From contig NZ_CP106881.1 in the NCBI RefSeq assembly GCF_023634805.2, positions 1,705,501-1,769,500 on the forward strand: a stretch of 64,000 bases of DNA, given 5' to 3'. Each line of letters begins with the position of its first letter. The first letter of the stretch is position 1. The notes under the pieces were generated by a model. That model saw only the letters and a program-made list of their open reading frames with translations, was not told where the DNA came from and searched no databases. Shown here piece by piece: positions 58,158 through 64,000 of this stretch. The position numbers and the translations under genes were made by a program. Origin of the DNA: Comamonas endophytica (GTDB lineage Bacteria; Pseudomonadota; Gammaproteobacteria; Burkholderiales; Burkholderiaceae_C).

Positions 58158-58487
58158 ACTGCTTTCTGGCACCCGGCAAATACGCTGGGTCTGTACGGAC
58201 TGCGCATCAGACGCAGGCTCCAACCTACTGCGCTCCTGCCTCTGCGGCTCCAGCGCCTGCACCGCCACGCAGTTCGCGCCGCGTCTTGGCAGGCCTGCGC
58301 CTGCGCGAGGCCCTGGCCCCCTGCCGCGCCACCGGCCTCCAGGCACTCCACCAACGCACGGCCCTGGCTGGAACCAAGGCAGGCGCGTGCTGATTAAGCA
58401 AATTCACAACAAATGAAAATGCTATTGATTAATCATTATTGATAGAGTTAAGCTATATATTCATCCATCAACTTTTCACTTTCAACC
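58158..58487. other. Intergenic stretch, AT-rich at its 3' end
   Basis: About 240 bases of GC-rich sequence with no supported gene are followed, from 58391, by an abruptly AT-rich 90 bases leading to the repeat-protein start. That part holds an exact palindrome TGATTAATCA (58426-58435) and TATATT (58456-58461). It looks like the promoter region of the next gene, but no convincing -35/-10 pair with normal spacing was found. Confidence 0.45.
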
Positions 58488-59195
58488 ATGCTCAACACAT
58501 CCGGGACGTATCTCAAGCAAGGCTATGAAACACAAAAGCACGTCGTCAACGACATGCTCCGCGAGCTCAAATCCGCTGCGAGCATGCTTCGGGAAAAAAT
58601 AGCATTCAAATACCAAGCACAAGAGAAGGCCATTGAGAAAGTCGCAGCGTCGCAGGCAGCTAAGGAGAAGGTCCTGGAGGAAGCCGCAGCCCTGCAGGAA
58701 GCTAAAGAGAAGGCCATGAAGGAGGTCACAGCCCTGCAGGAAGCTAAAGAGAAGACCATGAAGGAAGTCGCAGCCATGCAGGAAGCTCAAAAGAAGGCCT
58801 TGGAGGAAACCGAAGCCCTGCAGGAAGTTGACCCGAAGGCCCTGGAGGAAATGGCAGCCCGGCAGGAAGCTCAATACAAGGCCCTGGGGGAAGTCGAAGC
58901 CCTGCATGAAGCTCAAGAGAAGGCCTTGGAGGAAGTCGAAGCCCTGCGTGAAGCTCAAGAGAAGGCCTTGACGGAAGCCAACACCCTGACAACGGCGCAG
59001 ATCAAGTTCCTGATGGAAGCTATCGACCAGCAGGACGGCGGAACCAGTGCCCCAGACGACGAAGCACAAGCCGATGTGCAGCCACCTATGGATAGCGCCT
59101 GTGGGGATATGCTTCAGCCCTTTGAAGTTGCCGAGCCCCAGGACGCGGACAACAGCGTCGCCGTGGTCGGCTTGCCGGCGTTGAATATGGCATGA
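58488..59195 (+). CDS. Coiled-coil protein built from ten 14-residue repeats
   Basis: 235 residues. Residues 1-43 are a helical head (GYETQKHVVNDMLRELKSAA). Residues 44-183 are ten consecutive 14-residue units of the pattern A-Q/K-E-K-A-L-E-E-V-x-A-L-Q-E with no gaps, strongly predicted as one long coiled coil (two heptads per unit). Residues 184-235 are an acidic, Pro-containing tail. No signal peptide or membrane span. No family recognised. There is no good ribosome site, and the upstream DNA is AT-rich, unlike the surroundings. Phasin-like, cytoskeletal or phage-derived filament roles are all possible. Confidence 0.75.
   Translation: MLNTSGTYLKQGYETQKHVVNDMLRELKSAASMLREKIAFKYQAQEKAIEKVAASQAAKEKVLEEAAALQEAKEKAMKEVTALQEAKEKTMKEVAAMQEAQKKALEETEALQEVDPKALEEMAARQEAQYKALGEVEALHEAQEKALEEVEALREAQEKALTEANTLTTAQIKFLMEAIDQQDGGTSAPDDEAQADVQPPMDSACGDMLQPFEVAEPQDADNSVAVVGLPALNMA
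58617..59036 (+). repeat. Ten tandem 42-bp coding repeats
   Basis: The 42-base unit, with a core like GAAGCTCAAGAGAAGGCC and then CTGGAGGAAGTCGAAGCCCT, repeats ten times in frame. The middle units are most alike and the end units have drifted, the normal pattern for growth by unequal exchange. Copy number may vary between strains without breaking the frame. Confidence 0.85.
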
Positions 59196-59226
59196 ATCGG
59201 CGTCCCGGGCTTGACTGGCGCACGCC

Positions 59227-60377
59227 TCAGCTGGCGGCCGACCCGATGCGCGCCGTGGCCCAGGCCCGGTTCATTTCCGTGCAGAAGGGCTGCACGCAGC
59301 TGGCCTTGGCGCGATAGGGGCAGTCCAGTTCCTGGCACAGCCCGATGCGGCGCTCCTCGATGCGTTGCTCATCGCGCGGCTGCTGACCACTGGCCTGCAA
59401 AACGGCCATCTGCAGCCAGGGGTCGCTGCGGGGCTGCAGCGTGGCCAATGCCTGCTGCGCCATCTGCGCCGAGGGCAGCAGGCCGGCCAGCGCCGCTGCT
59501 GCGGATGGCGCGCCCGCCGCGGCCGGCGGCGGCTGGAAATCCAGCCACAGCAGCGCGCTGGTGCGCACCCTCTCCCCCGCAGGCCCCGCGCCCTGCATCA
59601 CCAAAGCCAGGGCACCCGATTCCAGCTGCTGCGCGGGCGCGGCAAACGGCAGCTGCAGCGGTGCCGGCGCCGCGGCAGAAGGCAGGGCTGCGCCGGGAGC
59701 GGGCACGGCCGCGGCCTGCATCTGCGCCCAGGCCTGCGGCACCTGCAGCGTGAGCGCAAAGCCGCGTTCGCCGTCCGGAGCCTGCACCACGCCCTGCTGC
59801 ACCAGCAGGGTCTGCATGGGCGGCAGGCGCGGCGCCGGGCCGGGCGCGCCCGGGCTGGGGGCGCCGTCGCGCCGGGACCGGCGGCCGTGCCTGGCGCGGC
59901 GCTGCCTGCGGCTTCGCTGCCGGAACCTGCGGCAGGGGCGGCAATGCCTGCGGGTGCCGGCGTGGCCGCAGCCGGCGGCAGCACCGCATTCACCCAGGCC
60001 TGCGGCCAGGGCTGCGCCGCCACCAGCTGCTGCGGCTGGGGCAAGCCCGCGGTAGCCTGCGCGATCAGCGCGGAAAGCATCTCGCGCAACTGCGGCGCCA
60101 CGCCCGATGCCGGCCACTGCGGCGCCGCGGCCGGGTTGCTGGACTGCACCTGGGTCACCAGCTGCGCAACCAGCGTCTGGAACACCTGCAGCCGCAGCGC
60201 CTGCTGCGCCTGGGCCGAGAGGCTCAACGCGGAAGTGACGGGGGCAGCGGGCGCGGCCGGCGCAGCAGCCTGGGCCGGTGCCGTGGGCGTGGTGGCCGCA
60301 GTGGGCGTCACCGCCGCGACCGGGGATGCGGCCGCCGTGAGGGCCGGTCCGGAAGCGGGCGGCAGCGGCTGGTTCAT
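59227..60377 (-). pseudogene. Ala/Pro-rich protein with Cys-rich tail, frameshifted
   Basis: Two minus-strand frames join into one plausible protein of about 383 residues. The N-terminal part (MNQPLPPASGPALTAAASPV through AQAWVNAVLPPAAATPAPAG) is open from 60377 to about 59860. The rest (PRLPPMQTLLVQQGVVQAPD to the end) is in the next frame. The switch is at the run of five G at 59857-59861 (five C on the coding strand); one more C would join the frames. So it is a frameshift or a sequencing error. The tail CQELDCPYRAKASCVQPFC has four ordered Cys. The Ala/Pro/Gln-rich body resembles FliK-type hook-length proteins, but I cannot confirm that. It begins 13 bases after metH1. Confidence 0.65.
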
Positions 60378-60390
60378 CGCGGCATGGCGC

Positions 60391-61455
<1,065 letters not shown>

Positions 61456-61494
61456 CCCCCGATTGTAGGAAGTTGGGCGTGGCCCCGTCTCCGG

Positions 61495-62202
61495 TCAGCC
61501 ATCTCTTGAATAGCGGGATCGCGCCATGCGGAAGGTCAGATTCCAGCGTTCATTGCCCAGCAAAGGATGCATTCCATCCTTGAGCGGATCGATCCCGTGG
61601 TAGGCCAGCCGCGTGGCCCCGCCCCAGACCAGCACATCGCCATGCCCGAGCCGCATGCGGCGCACGCGGTCGCTGCGTTCGAGGCCGCCCCAGACAAAGG
61701 TCGCGGGCAGGCCCAGCGACACCGAGACGATGGGCGCGCGCCGGTCGCTTTCATCCTGGTCGCGGTGCAGCGACATCCTGGCGCCCGGCGCATAGCGGTT
61801 GATCAGGCAGGCGTCGGGTGCAAAGCCGGGGTAGCCTGCGGCCGCGGCTGCCGCGCGCGCCTGGGCAAACAGCCATTCGGGCATGGCGGGCCAGGGCCGG
61901 CCGCTCAGTGGATCGGCGGCGCTGTAGGCATAGCCGCCGGCATCCGAAATCCAGCCCCAGGCGCCGCAATTGCTCATCGCCACCGACATCGATGCGCCGC
62001 CGGGCGTGCGCATGACGCGCCAGGGCGCGCGGGCCACGACCGACCGTACGCACTGCACCCACTGGCCGGCCTCGGCCTCGGCCCGGCCGGGCAGCAGCCA
62101 GGCGCCGTCATCGAGCGCGATGGGCGACTCGTCGGCCGCATCGAACAGCCGGCCGCTGTCGGCCAAGGCCATGGATCCGGAGGGCGAAGGAGTGCGGGGC
62201 AT
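61495..62202 (-). CDS. alkB: AlkB-type 2-oxoglutarate/Fe(II) DNA dioxygenase
   Basis: 235 residues. Repairs alkylated bases (1-methyladenine, 3-methylcytosine) by oxidative demethylation. Iron ligands are seen in SLHRDQDE (His-x-Asp) and RLAYHGI (His), and 2-oxoglutarate-binding Arg in RWNLTFRMAR. ACLINRYAPGARM is the usual segment before the first His. The N-terminal start at 62202 gives a family-sized protein. It lies between metH1 and the divergent recQ gene. Confidence 0.9.
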   Translation of the reverse strand: MPRTPSPSGSMALADSGRLFDAADESPIALDDGAWLLPGRAEAEAGQWVQCVRSVVARAPWRVMRTPGGASMSVAMSNCGAWGWISDAGGYAYSAADPLSGRPWPAMPEWLFAQARAAAAAAGYPGFAPDACLINRYAPGARMSLHRDQDESDRRAPIVSVSLGLPATFVWGGLERSDRVRRMRLGHGDVLVWGGATRLAYHGIDPLKDGMHPLLGNERWNLTFRMARSRYSRDG

Positions 62203-62391
62203 GGCAAAAACGCAGTGGATTCAAGGGGGTTGCGCGCATTGTAGAAAGCCCGCGGCAGCCGGGGCCGGGGCGGCGCGAGGACCACGCCGCGGCGCCGCGG
62301 GCGCACAATATACAGTTCCGCAGCATCGCCATCGCCGCCGCAGGCCGCCCGGCTGGCATGCCGCCCCCGCAGTTTTCTCGAGAGTATCCGC

Positions 62392-64000
<1,609 letters not shown>

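Noticed and set aside
58617..59036. CRISPR-like regular repeats
   Set aside because: The 42-base units are contiguous without spacers and in frame within a protein-coding gene.

Overview
The window is high-GC (roughly two-thirds G+C) and almost fully coding. It looks like the chromosome of a betaproteobacterium in the Burkholderiales, most likely the Comamonadaceae. The reasons are four orphan Bug-type solute receptors, methionine synthase split into two separate genes, an SAH riboswitch ahead of the larger methionine synthase gene, and glcE/glcF, GlnK-AmtB and FNR proteins of the usual family type. No rRNA, tRNA, transposase, phage gene or CRISPR array was seen. Everything here is read by eye from the sequence; family names rest on motifs and recall, not on database searches.

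Layout. 0-1.2 kb: end of a glycolate oxidase operon (glcE, start of glcF). 1.4-4.1 kb: nitrogen block on the minus strand (TorF-type porin, glnK, amtB, clear terminator). 4.3-10.0 kb: IclR regulator divergent from a Bug / RraA-type aldolase / D-2-hydroxyacid dehydrogenase / Bug / SMP-30 operon. 10.2-14.0 kb: small lipoprotein, a 68-residue protein, RidA-like protein, LysR regulator, comM.

14.2-31.4 kb is the most striking part: a catabolic cluster in several divergent transcripts. It holds an SDR, a Bug receptor, a class III CoA-transferase, a quinone-reductase-like MDR, a GntR/FCD regulator, two different ThDP-dependent enzymes, a zinc alcohol dehydrogenase, an enoyl-CoA hydratase, an SMP-30 lactonase, a complete Liv-type ABC importer and a MaoC-type hydratase. 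Three of its intergenic promoter regions carry versions of one 19-bp palindrome, and in two of them the palindrome sits on a promoter with a perfect TTGACA -35. I infer a single GntR-controlled regulon that takes up a carboxylic acid, activates it to a CoA ester, hydrates it and cleaves it with a ThDP lyase. The substrate cannot be read from sequence.

31.5-37.9 kb: MarR regulator, an MFS protein and a second Liv-type importer whose two permeases are fused in one polypeptide. 38-43 kb: ferredoxin-NADP reductase, a gene-poor stretch, an orphan haemagglutinin/GLUG-repeat surface protein and a YihY/BrkB protein. 43-49 kb: hydroxyacid dehydrogenase, metH2 with its SAH riboswitch, methylmalonate-semialdehyde dehydrogenase and a LysR regulator. 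50-54 kb: Bug receptor, a fused IolC-DUF2090 protein and an RpiR regulator with a perfect palindrome, part of an inositol pathway. 54-58 kb: PACE efflux protein, LysR regulator, FAH-family hydratase and glutamate dehydrogenase. 58.4-59.2 kb: a ten-unit 14-residue coiled-coil repeat protein. 59.2-64 kb: a frameshifted Ala/Pro-rich gene, metH1, alkB and recQ (running off the end).

Seven copies of a REP-like hairpin repeat built around TTCGACAAGCTCAGGACGAA lie in the intergenic gaps. Two long copies in opposite orientation flank the gntR-ThDP-ADH-hydratase block.
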